Shown here one piece after another: positions 10,841-21,487 of a stretch of DNA of 64,000 nt. The DNA comes from Cornus controversa (Eukaryota > Streptophyta > Magnoliopsida > Cornales > Cornaceae). Position 1 is the first letter of the stretch. Each line of letters starts with the position of its first letter. The stretch spans positions 13,550,146 to 13,614,145 of the forward strand of contig CM048852.1 of the NCBI GenBank assembly GCA_026545225.1. The letters run 5' to 3'. The position numbers were made by a program, and so were the translations under genes. Below the pieces are notes generated by a model. It was not told the origin of the DNA and did no database searches. It saw nothing but the letters and a program-made list of their open reading frames with translations.

Positions 10841-11410
10841 AGGGACTCTGTTTTTCAGCTCTCTCTTTCCTAGTTTTCTTCAGCTCTGTTTTTCTTCATA
10901 AATATCAAAATTAGTTTAAGTTACCAATTGAAGGGAAAATGATAAAAAATTGTTCCTCCCTGTTTAGGCTTCAGGAGGTCTCATGAATCAAATACTTTTC
11001 ACCATTTGCTAATACCTTGAAATTATGATTTTTCATTTACTAATACCTTAATGAGCTGGTGTCATTTGACTCATTTGGTTTGGGTATACTGCTTTGACTG
11101 AAAATTGGGCAGCTGTGTTCTTTTTCTAAAAAAAATATTTGCTATTTTGTTGTTAAATTCATTTTGTTATGCAACTTATGCGGAATAATTGGAAATTTTT
11201 GAGCTGTGATATTGAATCCATTTTTTTATATATTCTATTTTTTTGAATTCATTAAAAAAAATGGTATTGCCTGGAAATTGACATGCTATTGTAGTATTGC
11301 TTTGAAATTTACATGTTTACTCTGTTTTTCTGAAATTATTATCTTGATTCTTGAATGTAGACTACTAGATTGTAGTATTGTAGTCTGCAGTGCACTTTGC
11401 ACTTTAAAAG

Positions 11411-14082
11411 ATGTCTAGTGAAGGTGCAAGAAAGGATCCAGTGTGGAATTACGCATATTTGGCGAATCCACAAGATAGAAACGCTCTCACATGTAAATTT
11501 TGTGCGAAAGTTACAAAAGGAGGTGTTTATCGGGCTAAGCAACACTTGGCTGGAGGGTTTAGGAATGCAAAGGCTTGTAATAGATGCCTCGAACCTGTTA
11601 GAGTAGAAATTAAAGAGTACTTGAGTAAAAGAAAGGAAGAAAAAGAGCAAATGAATTTGTTACCGGATGATGACACTATTGGCGGAGATGATAAGGAAGA
11701 TGTTGAGGAAGTTAAGTCAGTTGACATTATCAGAAAAAGAGCATCTAGTGCAGGTAGTGCTAGTGTTAATTCTTCAAAGAAGCCAAAGCAAAAGGGACCA
11801 ATCGATTTGTATTTTACCCCCAGACCAGAAATTGTTGTTCAAAAAAGGAAGGAGGGGAAGGAAAAACAAACCACCATTAATGAGGCATGCAAGAAAGAGT
11901 TGAGGGGACGAGCATGCAGTGTTATAGCAAAGTGGATGTATGATGCAGGAATCTCATTCAATGCTGTTAAATATGATAGCTTCGATGAGGCAATTGAAGC
12001 AATTGGACAATATGGTCCTGGCATGAAACCACTTAGTTATCACGAGGTGAGGGTTCCTTTGCTTAAGAAGGAGTTGAATAATACCAACAACTTGATGAGT
12101 GACCATAGAGAGGCGTGGATAAAATATGGATGCTCAATAATGGCAAATGGGTGGACAGATGGAAGAGAGAGGACTTTGATTAATTTCTTAGTAAATTGTC
12201 CCAAGGGGACAATGTTTGTAGAGTCGGTGGATGCTTCTTCCTATTCAAAGGATGGGAAAAAGATGTTTGAGCTACTTGAGAAATTTGTGCAACGCATTGG
12301 AGCGGTAAATGTTGTTCAAGTTGTCACGGACAATGAATCAAGCAATGTGGTTGCCGGTAAGAATATTTTACATACATTAGAAAGATATATATAAGTATAT
12401 ATTATATACATTACTTTAGCAATGTGATTTTGATTTAGTCACTCTTTATATCATTTTTTTTTTCTTTTGGTTTCAAATAGGGAGATTGTTAGAGGCCACC
12501 TGCCCACATTTGTATTGGACACCATGTGCTGCTCATTGCTTAGATTTGATGCTCGAAGACATTGGGAAGTTACCGGCCATCTCTAGAACATTGAAGAGGG
12601 CAATAGAGCTTAATGGTTATATTTATAACCGTCCAAAGTTGTTGAACGTGTTGAGGCGCTTTACTAAGAAAAAGGAGTTGCATAGGCCCGCTAAGACTCG
12701 GTTTGCTACTGCTTTCATCACACTATCAAGTATCCATAAGCAAAAGGAAAACTTGAGAAAGATGTTTACTTCGGAGGAGTGGAGTCGTAGTAAATGGGCA
12801 AAAGAGCAAGCTGGCAAAAGACTAGCTTCTTATATTTTGATGCCTTCCTTTTGGAACAACATTGTATTCAGCCTTAAGGTTTCAGGTCCTCTTGTTCGTG
12901 TTTTGAGATTAGTGGATGGTGAGAAAAAGCCTCCTATGGGATACATTTATGAGGCTATGGATAAGGCCAAAGAAGCCATTGCAAAGTCCTTTAAAGAAAA
13001 CGAGGATAAGTATAAGGAAATTTTTGAAATCATTGATAGGAGGTGGAATGTTCAACTTCATCGCCCTTTGCATGCGGCAGGTTATTACTTGAACCCAGAG
13101 TTCTTTTATTCAAACCCGAATATTGAGAGGGATGTAGAGATTGCAAAAGGTTTGTATGATTGTATAGAAAAGTTAATCCCAAAAACCACACAACAAGACA
13201 AAGTTACTCAAGAGTTAGAGTTTTATAATAAAGCCGAGGGCCTCTTTGGTAGTACTTTTGCTATTAGACAAAGATCTACTCGATCACCAGGTAAATTATA
13301 TCAACTTAGTGTATCATTTATTATATTTACTAATTTATTTAATTATTTTGACAATAAATAAAGTCAATCCAAACATGAAGTTTAAGATCATTTACTAATT
13401 TATTTAACAGCTAGTTAGTGGGAAGCATATGGCAAGTCAACACCACTTTTGCAAAAGTTTGCGATAACAGTTCTAAGCCTCACTTGTAGTGCTTCTGGTT
13501 CTGAAAGAACTTGGAGTGTGTTTGAACATGTAAGTAACTAGTAACTACTAACTACTAACTAATTGGTAAATCAAATTATTAATTTTTTATACTTACTAGT
13601 TAAAATTGAATTTATTGCAGCTTCATAGCAAGAAAAGAAATAGGCTCTCTCAAACGACTTTGAATGATTTAATGTTCATCAAATATAATAGGGCATTGAA
13701 GCGTCGATATAACATGCGTGACACTCTTGATCCCATTTTACTCAATGACATTGATGATAGCAATGAGTGGTTGATTGGGAGGATGGATGGCAATTCAGAT
13801 GCAGAGGATGATCCTGTCTTTGATGATGATTTCTTGACATGGGGTGATGTTGCTGATGCTGCTGGCATTGGATAGGGTGGTTCTAGTCTCCGGTCTAGAT
13901 CAAAATCTAGTTTGCGACCAGCGGCAAAGCCTACTGGAAGCTCCTCAGCCTCCTCTAAAGTTCCACTTCAACTTATAGATGAGGAAGATGCAGATTCAGA
14001 GGAGTCAGAAGAGGATCCTGAGGGTTACGAGTCCTTTAATGATGATGAAGATCTTGTGTTTGATGATGAGGATGTTGCTTAG
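11411..14082 (+). pseudogene. hAT transposase, four exons, two premature stops
   Basis: Exons 11411-12356, 12481-13290, 13411-13529 and 13621-14082 join in phases 1, 1 and 0 with GT-AG introns, giving about 778 codons, normal for plant hAT transposases. An N-terminal BED zinc finger has Cys28, Cys31, His45 and Cys56. A DUF659/RNase H-like core carries Asp residues in GWTDGR and VVTDNESSN. Exon 2 has the WTPCAAHCLDLMLEDIG block. Exons 3-4 give the C-terminal dimerisation domain (SASGSERTWSVFEH, SKKRNRLSQ). A TAG at 13416-13418 replaces the first Trp of the conserved Trp-Trp pair; a second TAG at 13873-13875 precedes 69 further open codons rich in Asp/Glu. The enzyme acts in the nucleus, cutting at the element ends. 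Confidence 0.9.
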
Positions 14083-14417
14083 ATCCTTAATCCTTTAGTG
14101 TTGTCTTCTAAGGAAGAAGTGAACATTTCTATGATTGTTTTATTTTTTGTTTTGTTAGTTAACTTTTGCATCTATATGTTTGCTTAATGACCATTATCAT
14201 TTATGAAGTATGAAATTAGGCTTTTATTGTTGCTTGCCTATAGTGCCTATTGTATTTATAAGGTTTGTATTGTTTTTAGCTTTGTATTGCTATATGTTGG
14301 CTACAAATATTATTTAAAAAAAAAAAATCAGCTTGCGCCTTGCTTCAGTCGGGCGCGCCGCCTCAGGCTCCAGGAGGTCTTAGCGCCTCGGTGCGCCTTG
14401 AGCCTTTAACAACTATG

Positions 14418-14425
14418 ACTAAGTG
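14418..14425. repeat. Target-site duplication of hAT element A, right copy
   Basis: ACTAAGTG, identical to 9854-9861. Confidence 0.95.
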
Positions 14426-14903
14426 TGAGTCATGCGAGAAAGGCGCGTGAAAGAGAAAAGCAGCACCCGACAAAACGTAATGGGACAAAAAGTTTGATGG
14501 TCAGTGGATGGAAGCCACAAAGAATATTTGCGATAGAAGACGGGATAAGGGATCACAAGCTAATCTTTCTTTAATTCATAATTCTCTAAAAGTGACTGGA
14601 TCAACTGGGCCTACCGTTACTGGCCAAAAGATTTTTTGAAGAAAGTGGGTTTTAACAAAGGCCCAATATAGCAGCCTACTTCAAAAAGAATGAAGAAAGG
14701 CCTGCTAGCAAGAATGGAGAAATGGGTCAGTCACGGGATGTTCATCTGGGCCCAAATGGATTACAAATCCATTTAAATGACAATTTTCAGTAGGCCGAGA
14801 AGCAAACTCAGGTGATTCAAACTCAAAAATTGGGCTTTGGATCTATTTCACCAAAAGGCAATAGCGACGTTGGTATGCAAAGGGGTATGCAAATTGTATA
14901 TTA
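14426..14903 (+). pseudogene. L1 ORF1, second part
   Basis: Continuation of the L1 ORF1 frame of 9420-9861 across the hAT insertion, basic and Gln/Lys-rich (KAREREKQHPTKRNG), ending at TAA 14572-14574. Further decayed ORF1-like sequence continues to about 14900. Confidence 0.6.
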
Positions 14904-15380
14904 TGTTGTGGCCCGAAATGTCTCGGCCCGAGTCGCGTTGTGACCTGGTTTTGACCCTAAAAAAGGGCTTTGTGTGGCCCAAAGCTGCGGAGGTTGGGAG
15001 CAGCGCTCCCGAGAAAAATTTTAGGACCCGTTCTTCACTTGCGGGTTTTAGAACCTGTTTAGGATTCTATTGTAGCCCGATATATAAAGGCATCTAGGGT
15101 TTGGAGTGGGATTAAGAGAGAACACTGAAAACGCAGAAAGAGAGAGATAGCGAGAGCTAGGGTTTGGGGTTGAAACTTGTAATCTCTTAATTTTCACATA
15201 GTGAAAACTTCCGCAGGATCTTTGCCGTAGACGTAGGCACATCGCCAAACCACGTTATATTCTTGTGTTCTGTGTGTGGTGCTTGTTCCGTTTTCTATCG
15301 TGTTTCGTGATTGTGTTTGGTTCGTGGCTGTTTGTTGTAACATATACAATTCGTTTGGGTCGTTGCAAGATTACACAACA
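14904..15380 (+). mobile_element. LTR-like insert inside the L1
   Basis: Begins TGTTGTGGCC and ends ATTACACAACA, so its ends are inverted (TGTTGTG/CACAACA). It has a TATA-like ATATATAAAGG at about 15078-15088, then CT/GA-rich leader and a GGATCTTTGCCGTAGACG segment, the architecture of a Copia U3-R-U5 unit. L1 coding resumes directly after it at KYDEPRQSES. No matching 5-bp target duplication was found (TATTA on the left, AAGTA on the right), so borders are provisional. Confidence 0.5.
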
Positions 15381-16267
15381 AAGTATGATGAACCAAGACA
15401 ATCTGAGAGTATTGCCCAACCATTTCACATCCTGTCTTTCCAAAAACAAGCTCCGCAACAATGGTAGAGAAGAAAAGAGAAAAAAGAAGTGGGTGATGGA
15501 GGAGTACAGCCACAGGACAATAGGTACGCCTTATTTTAATGTTAATGGTTCTCCTCATCCTTCACTTTCTAGGTATTTCGAGGGTGGGAAGATTGACGGG
15601 ACTGAAGGACACAGTTCAAAAACGGAAACTACATCAAGTGTTGCAAAGGGTTTGCATCTATATCAATATAACCATGGAATGGGTGCTGTGGGACGTAATT
15701 GCCCTGTTTGATTAACTGTTGATTTTGCTGCTACTCTACTGGAAGAGTTGCGACAGTTTAAACATGCAATGGAGCCTCTCCTTGGCGCTGTCTTGCAAGG
15801 TATGGAGGGTAGGGATGGTCTTGTTGACGAGGGTGTTTTCAATTCGGAATCGGACTGGAGTAGAGATCATACTGATGATGAAACAAAGGATGCATTGTCA
15901 AAGGATAGTGTGAGGGATAGCCAAGCTATGGTGGTTAGGGTTGAGGAAGAGAGTGAGGGGGTGGGGATTTTCTCTTCCTTTAGCTGCAATGGCTCCTCAG
16001 CAGGGAGGAGGAGGCGAGGCGGGAGAGGAGGGGTGGTTAATGAATAATATTGAGGGAATGTGCAAGACTTTAGGGGTGTCTTGTGTAGAGGAGGAGAGGG
16101 CTATGGAGGTGTTCAGGGGTCTTGTTGATGAGAGGAGGGAGGGTAGGAGAAAAAATTCAGTTTGGAAGGGGGAGAGGGAGCTCCTTAACCTTATAACTTA
16201 TGTGAACTATGAGGGTAGAATTCATGTGGTAAGGGAGAAGGGGGGAAGAGAAAGCCATAGTTTCCTT
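15381..16267 (+). pseudogene. L1 ORF1 C-terminal and pre-ORF2 region
   Basis: Successive plus-strand frames (about 15381-15470, 15430-15710, 15748-16047, 15941-16267) carry KYDEPRQSESIAQPF, a coiled and acidic segment (LEELRQFKHAMEPLLGAVLQ) and a Gly/Arg-rich stretch. The last frame runs into ORF2. Stops and shifts separate the pieces. This spacer is normal for plant L1 elements. Confidence 0.6.
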
Positions 16268-16870
16268 ATGAAGACACGTATCATTTCACATAACATGCGG
16301 GATCTAAATGATCCTGACAAGAGGAAGGTAGTGAAATTGGCTTTGCGTAAGTGAGGGGATCATGTGGTTTGCCTCCAAGAAACTAAGTTGAGCAGTGCTT
16401 CCAAGGAGATGGTGAGAAGCATTAGTGGGTGGAGATTTGTGGAGTGGGAAACATTAGATGCAGTTGGAATGGCTGGAGGGATTATAGTTCTATGGGATAA
16501 AAGATGGGTGGATGTGAGGAAAGGGAGGTTTTCTGTCTCCTCTCTTTAAAATGGAGGATGGCTCTTCTTGGCTTTTTTTTGGTGGGTATAGGCCAGTGGA
16601 GGATTCGGAGAGGTCGGTGATGTGGGAGGAGTTGACTTATGCTCATGGGAGGTGGGGTGTTCCTTGATGTGTGGGGGAGATTTCAATGTTGTGAGATCTC
16701 CGAACAAGAGGTCCTCGGGAGGGAGGTGGACTTTGGTGATGTATTCGTTTTCGGAATTCATTGACCGTGAGGGCTTGATCAACTAACCGTTGGAGGGGGG
16801 CAGATTTACTTGGTCGAGTGGCATGGAGGATCCTACTTTGTCCCTATTAGATAGATTTTTTGATTTTAGG
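16268..16870 (+). pseudogene. L1 ORF2 apurinic-like endonuclease domain
   Basis: Starts with MKTRIISHNMRDLNDPDKR. The catalytic CLQETKL motif lies just after 16362, GDFNVV near 16676-16690, and SDH of the same domain near 16927 in a later frame. The enzyme nicks chromosomal DNA to prime reverse transcription. A TGA at 16352-16354 stands where Trp is expected before GDHVV, and further stops or shifts follow (16547, 16664, 16783). All three motifs are recognisable but the reading frame is lost. Confidence 0.8.
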
Positions 16871-17457
16871 AGAGTGGGAAGAGAGATTGTCAGACGTAGC
16901 TCATGTGGCATTGGCTAGAATAATGTCGGACCATATTCGATTGATGCTTGATTGTGGGGGATTGAGGAGGAAGACTTCGTTCAAATTTGAGAATGTGTGG
17001 CTTAGATCAGAAGGCTTCAAGGAGCCGATTCAGCAATGCTGGATGGGTTATGTCGTGGCGGGTACTCCAAGTTATGTGCTTGTGAATAAGCTTCGGCTCT
17101 TGAAAGAGGATCTTAGAAAATGGAACAGAGAGGTCTTTGGCAACATTGAGTGGAGAAAAAACAGGCTTTTGGGGACGAATATTGGACCTCGACAGTAAGG
17201 AAAGGGGGTAGAGGGATTGGGGGCGGAGGAGAGGGGGAGGAGGGAGGTGTGTAAATCAAAAATAGGGGAGTTAGCAATTATGGAGGAGATTTCTTGGAGA
17301 GACAGAAGTCTAGGGCAGGGGAGGGAATTATGGTTGAATGAAGGTGATAGAAACACGAGATTTTTTCAAAGGTTGGCCAACGCACATTGTAGGGGCAACC
17401 ACATTGGGCAAATCAGGGTGGATAGCTTCATTTTACGCAAGGAGGAAGAGGAAGAGA
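16860..17457 (+). pseudogene. L1 ORF2 linker between endonuclease and reverse transcriptase
   Basis: Frames 16860-17198 and 17217-17457 give SDHIRLML, FKFENVWLRSEGF, then EEISWRDRS and WLNEGDRNTRFFQRLANAH, the segment just before the reverse transcriptase in plant L1 proteins. The RT domain itself is absent: the sequence is cut at 17458 by hAT element C and L1 resumes only at about 18650 with C-terminal coding. Confidence 0.75.
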
Positions 17458-18210
17458 CATAGTTGTTAAAGGCTCAAGGCACACAAAGGCGTTAAGGCCT
17501 CCTGGAGCTTGAGGTGCAAGGTACAAAGCAAGGCGCTGCCTGACTGAAGCAAGGGCACAATTTGAAAAAAATTAAAATTTGTATTTAATAATACAAACCC
17601 AGCCGCAACAGTTACTGTTTAGCCAAAAGCATGAGAACATCAAACCACAAAACAAGAATACATAATATCCCAATTTTAGGATTTCGAGTGTTTTTTGTGA
17701 TAATATGCTTTAGCAACTATTAGATGCATTAGAGAAACAAACTACAAAACATAAACAAATTAAAAGTTCATAAAAAATAAAACATAAAAAGAAGAAAAGA
17801 AAGAGAGAGAGAAGAGCATAAAGACCATAAAAGGAAAAAAAAAAGGTGAATAGAGGATAAAAAAAATAGAGCAATAAGGAGGAAAAAAAAGAAACAAAAA
17901 ACAAAGAAAAGAGAAGAAGCACAAGTTGTCGGAAAAGAACTCAATGTCCAGAAAGCCCAAATTGCATATTGTCGTCCCACTATGTATTGACTTCCAAAAA
18001 GCCCTAAATCAACTAATTGTATCAAATCAATTGATCAGCCCTTTTTATTTTTTTCACCGTTAGGGACTGTATTTATATGGTTAGAGTCCACTGTAACACA
18101 AAAATACACCACATGCTAAGTAGGGAAAAAAGGCATCCCAAGTATATAAAATGAATATTCTAAGTAAACCTTTGATCTTGAATTGTCATTGTTATATTAA
18201 TTTTTTTTTT
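17458..18210. mobile_element. hAT element C, left end only
   Basis: Begins CATAGTTGTTAAAGGCTCAA, nearly the right-end inverted repeat of hAT A and homologous to element B through the first ~130 bp (GGCACAC.AAGGCG, CTGACTGAAGCAAGGGCACAA). No matching right end or repeat of the adjacent GGAAGAGA was found downstream, so it is truncated. The rest is A-rich non-coding sequence; the Phe/Leu-rich frames at 17710-18025 are compositional. Confidence 0.65.
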
Positions 18211-18214
18211 AGAT

Positions 18215-18640
18215 TTTATCAAATTTGCATTCCATATATTTTGTTTTAGCCTTACTAATTCTTAATTCTATTATCTCTAATGCATTTCTTCATATTTCTA
18301 ATTTTGTTCCTAAAACTTCCTAAGAAGTGTCCAACAACACTATGTCATCAACAAACAACATATACTATGAAATGTCTTCTTGTATATCTTTCATTATTTC
18401 ATTTAAGACTGATTAACGGTACAAACCATGATTTTTGTCTCGTTATACATACCATTAATAAGCTTTATAAGTTTTAAAGAGGCTTGTTAATTTCGTAAAG
18501 TTCACCAAATTATATCCCTTGGTACTTTATCATATGCCCTCTCTAAGTCTATGAAACCTCGTGTATATCTTTTTATTTACTTCTACAATCTTCTATCAAC
18601 TGTCCATAGTAGATATTCGTAACATAGTAGATATCTGTGG
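18215..18640 (-). pseudogene. RTE LINE reverse transcriptase fragment, antisense
   Basis: On the minus strand, in order: GFIDLERAYDKVPR near 18515-18560, then LIKLINGMYNETK, then MKDIQEDIS, then YMLFVDDIVLLDTS near 18324-18364 (FVDD catalytic box), then ELRISKAKTKYMECKFD near 18220-18260. This is the same family as 6790-7100 but opposite in orientation. Stops are present (for example after EDIS). It lies between hAT C and the L1 C-terminal region, in the position where the L1 lost its own RT. Confidence 0.75.
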
Positions 18641-18649
18641 AGTTGATCT

Positions 18650-18881
18650 CTTTCCAGGTGGTGGGAGGTGGTAGGGCTGATTCTTTGGTGTGGGTGCCTT
18701 CGTCTCAGCGGAGATTTGATGTTCGGACATTTTATAAGAAAATTGCAGGGAATGATGGGGGGATCTTTCCATGGAAGGGCGGTGTGGCGTACTAAGACTC
18801 CTCCTAAGGTGGCCTTCTTCGGGTGGATGACAACTCTTGGAAGTATCTTGACAATTTATAACTTGAGGATTAGGCAATCCG
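18650..18881 (+). pseudogene. L1 ORF2 C-terminal region, first part
   Basis: Plus strand gives GRADSLVWVPSSQRRFDVRTFYK, then FPWKGGV, TPPKVAFFGWMTTLGSILT and NLRIRQ. This is the region leading into the C-terminal zinc-binding domain (zf-RVT) of plant L1 ORF2. A frame change occurs near 18780. It is split at 18882 by the Mutator-like copy 2. Confidence 0.75.
18873..18881. repeat. Imperfect 9-bp target duplication, left copy
   Basis: GGCAATCCG, compared with GGCAATGGG at 19676-19684 (7 of 9 identical). The right copy is the one continuing the L1 coding sequence. Confidence 0.55.
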
Positions 18882-19675
18882 CTAGGAAGCACAGACACGC
18901 CTTAAAGGGCAAAGAATCTGTGTCGGTCATGCCCCGAAACATGTTGGACATGCCAAAAAAACGTGACTGAATTTATTTTATTTTTTTAAATTTTCGGACA
19001 CGGTACAGACACGCCTAGGACACGCATCTGATATGCCATGAATTTTCGAACACGCCAATTTTTTTTTCCTCTTGTTTCCGTGAATCTTTTCTCTTCCATG
19101 GATTCTTACTTTATTTTTTACTAATCCCTAATTCTTTTTCTAACAAAACCCTAATTTTCTTTGTTTCTTTGCTTTTTTTCTCTTTCTTTGGCCTTTCTTT
19201 CTTTTTTCCTCTCTCTTTCTTTTTCCCCACAAAAAAAAAGTTCTAGAAAGGTTGTTTTAACATTTAACTACAACCCATCTCATCTCTCCAGCTTTGTTTT
19301 TTTCCTCTTCTTTCTCTTGTTGTAGTAAGCAAATAAATGATAAGACTAGTTTTTATTCTAATGTCTTGTTTTGATTTGGTTTTATGACTTTGTGACATCG
19401 TTCCTTTATAATTATTATTGTTATAGAGTAGATTCAATTGTATACTTATGACTCAATTGTATACTTATGACTTATGATTTGTGAATTTTTTTCTCTGTTA
19501 GGTTGATAAAACATAATATTACTCTTAATTGTTAAAGTACAACATCATATATTATATAAAAATATTTATTTATTATTTGACATGTCCCCCGCCGTATTCG
19601 TGTCATGATATTTTAATATTTGCCGTGTCCATGTCATGTCATATCCGTGTCCCGTATCCGTTTTCATGCTTCTTA
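18882..19675. mobile_element. Mutator-like non-autonomous element, copy 2, 794 bp
   Basis: Left end CTAGGAAGCACAGACACG and right end (reverse complement) TAAGAAGCATGAAAACGG form short inverted termini. Subterminal sequence on both sides is built from GACACG/GTGTCC words. It cleanly splits L1 coding between NLRIRQ and AFVNWCCMC, with 9-bp imperfect flanking repeats, which suggests a Mutator-type transposase. No open frame of interest inside. The right 250 bp match copy 1 at 8636-8895. Confidence 0.7.
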
Positions 19676-20130
19676 GGCAATGGGCATTTGTTAACTGGTG
19701 TTGTATGTGTAAGAGAGATGAGGAGTCCGTTGACCATATTTTCCTCCATTGTACGATGGCCCGGGATTGCTGGTATTTTATTGCTTGGATTGTTTGGGAT
19801 TCAGTGGGATATGCCAAGGCCCTCTAGAGAGTTATTGGAGGCCTAGCGAGGATGTATTGTGAGTTCCCAAGCTCAAGAATGCTGGAGAGTGGCCCCTTTA
19901 TGTATTTGGTGGTGCTTGTGGACCAAAAGAAATAGGAGATCTTTTGAGGATGTGGAGTATCCGCTTGGGGTGTTGAAATTCTCTATTATCAGTTCCCTGT
20001 GTTGCTAGGTGTTTGGAGTTTCCGAAATAACTCTCATTCATTTGAGGCCCATCTATGTGGACATTTAAGTATTGAAAACATGTTGGACCCCATAAATAAA
20101 TGGAAGACATCAATTTGCCGTCCTAAATGA
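19676..20130 (+). pseudogene. L1 ORF2 C-terminal zinc domain (zf-RVT), second part
   Basis: WAFVNWCCMCKRDEESVDHI, then FLHC, gives the Cys-x2-Cys...His...Cys signature of the C-terminal domain; DCWYFIAWI, EAWRG and LWTKRNRRSFED follow with frame changes near 19800 and 19900. The L1 probably ends around 20130; no poly(A) tail is visible. This is the 3' end of the LINE that starts near 9222. Confidence 0.75.
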
Positions 20131-20214
20131 GAGGACACAAATGCCTATCTAAATCAACATATATTACTAGAACTCCTCCTTCTCTTTCGATTTTTCAGTA
20201 GCATTTGACTTAGG

Positions 20215-20356
20215 AAATTGGACAAGACGTATACATACATTGCACAATATAGCAATCACAAAGATCTCCAATTTGATGACACGGCGTATTAATTGAAATC
20301 CTAACATTAGAAAACATAAATTTCATAAAAAATAGATTAAACGTCTTCTAGTGAAG
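20215..20356 (+). repeat. 142-bp direct repeat, copy 1
   Basis: Begins AAATTGGACAAGACGTATAC and ends CGTCTTCTAGTGAAG; near-identical to 21488-21629. Copy 2 continues from a LINE C-terminal coding frame, so this is probably the same LINE family's 3' untranslated tail standing alone here. Confidence 0.85.
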
Positions 20357-21084
20357 TATTATACGAACCAAAAACAAGAAATCAGTCAACCTAATTTTGC
20401 AAAGCACTGCCACACAAATCTTTTTAAATGACGTAATCATCACAAGAAAATAAAATGATTTTACACAATATCAAAAAGGATTTAAAGATCCTACTGATAA
20501 TCCCCGTAAGCTTACCTTCGAAAAGAATTATCCAATCATAGATCAAGTGACTAAGCTTATATTAGTTGTGATGCAAGATGCACACTCTCTTTCGTGTTAT
20601 TGCAATTGCCTAGGCTTCTCACTCCTATTCTCCATTCTCTCTCTCTTAGAACTTTCAATCTCATTTCTCTTAGTTGTTTCTTCCTCTCTAGTATTAAGCT
20701 AATAGTTTTCAGAATAGATATCTTACATCACTTACACTTAGACCTGTAAACAAGTCGGATTCGGACCAGATCGTGGTCAATCCGATCCAAATCCGATAAG
20801 CATATTATGCAATCCGATCTGATAATCCAACGGATTCTACTATGATGAATCCATATCCAATATTTAAATTATTGGATAACCGATCCGATAATTCAATCCG
20901 AAAATTAAGTTCGCATTTCTTTCAAATCAACAAACAACTCTCATTCTCAGTACTCAGAGAAATTAACCTTTGAACTTCATTAATATAATCATACGAACAA
21001 ATTAACATTTGAACTTCATTCATATAATCATACGAAGTTAAATCTGATCTCAAAGGGGAAAAAAAACTAACACCACGCATTAGG
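20357..21084. other. Non-coding spacer with CCGATC-rich palindromic patch
   Basis: No gene seen. At 20745-20905 the words CCGATCC, CCGAT and TCGGATT recur on both strands, resembling the subterminal part of a degenerate hAT-type MITE, but no terminal repeat or target duplication could be fixed. Confidence 0.35.
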
Positions 21085-21487
21085 GCTTCTGGCCTGATGT
21101 TGTTTGGTTTAAAGGAAATGTGGCTAAACATTCTTTTTATTGTGTGGCTTACTATGCTGGATAGGTTGTGGACTAAAGATCGAATGAGGAAAGTGGGGAT
21201 GACAGTGGATAGTAATTGTGTTTTTTTGTAGAAATAACATTAAAACTAGAGACCATTTATTTTACATATAGAGTATGGTCCTATGTATCTGTAAAGGGAG
21301 TTTACAGTGGCCAAGTAATCAATGGCAGTCTATGACTAATTGGGCTTGCTTGGTTTTGAAAGGGAAAACTCTAGTATCTTTGTTGAACAAGCTTTGTCTT
21401 GCAGCAACTGTCTACTTTGTTTGGAAAGAAAGAAATCAAAGGACTGTGTCAAATGAGTTTGCTGATGGTATTACCATTCAAAAGCAG
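21085..21487 (+). pseudogene. Second LINE fragment, zf-RVT and C-terminus
   Basis: Plus strand reads DVVWFKGN.AKHSFYCV, MLDRLWTKDRMRK.GMTVDSNCVF, then after frame changes KGSLQWPSNQWQSMTNW and LAATVYFVWKERNQRT. These are the last ~130 residues of an L1-type ORF2, from a different subfamily than the 9-20-kb element. Only this 3' piece is present (5'-truncated, as is usual for LINE insertions). It runs directly into the 142-bp repeat copy 2. Confidence 0.7.

Larger units (their letters stand above)
9862..14417 (+). mobile_element. hAT transposon A, 4,556 bp, complete but inactivated
   Basis: Left end CATAGTTATTAAAGGCGCGC and right end (reverse complement) CATAGTTGTTAAAGGCTCAA form imperfect terminal inverted repeats, flanked by the exact 8-bp duplication ACTAAGTG. 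Subterminal regions at 9880-9990 and 14330-14405 are very GC-rich (GGCGCGC runs), which is unusual in this AT-rich window. A pyrimidine tract fills 10255-10840. A four-exon transposase gene lies at 11411-14082. The element sits inside L1 ORF1, so it is younger than the L1. Two in-frame stops in the transposase mean it can no longer mobilise itself. Confidence 0.93.

Noticed and set aside
17710..18025. Phe/Leu-rich frames suggesting transmembrane proteins
   Set aside because: A-rich interior of the truncated hAT element C read on the opposite strand.
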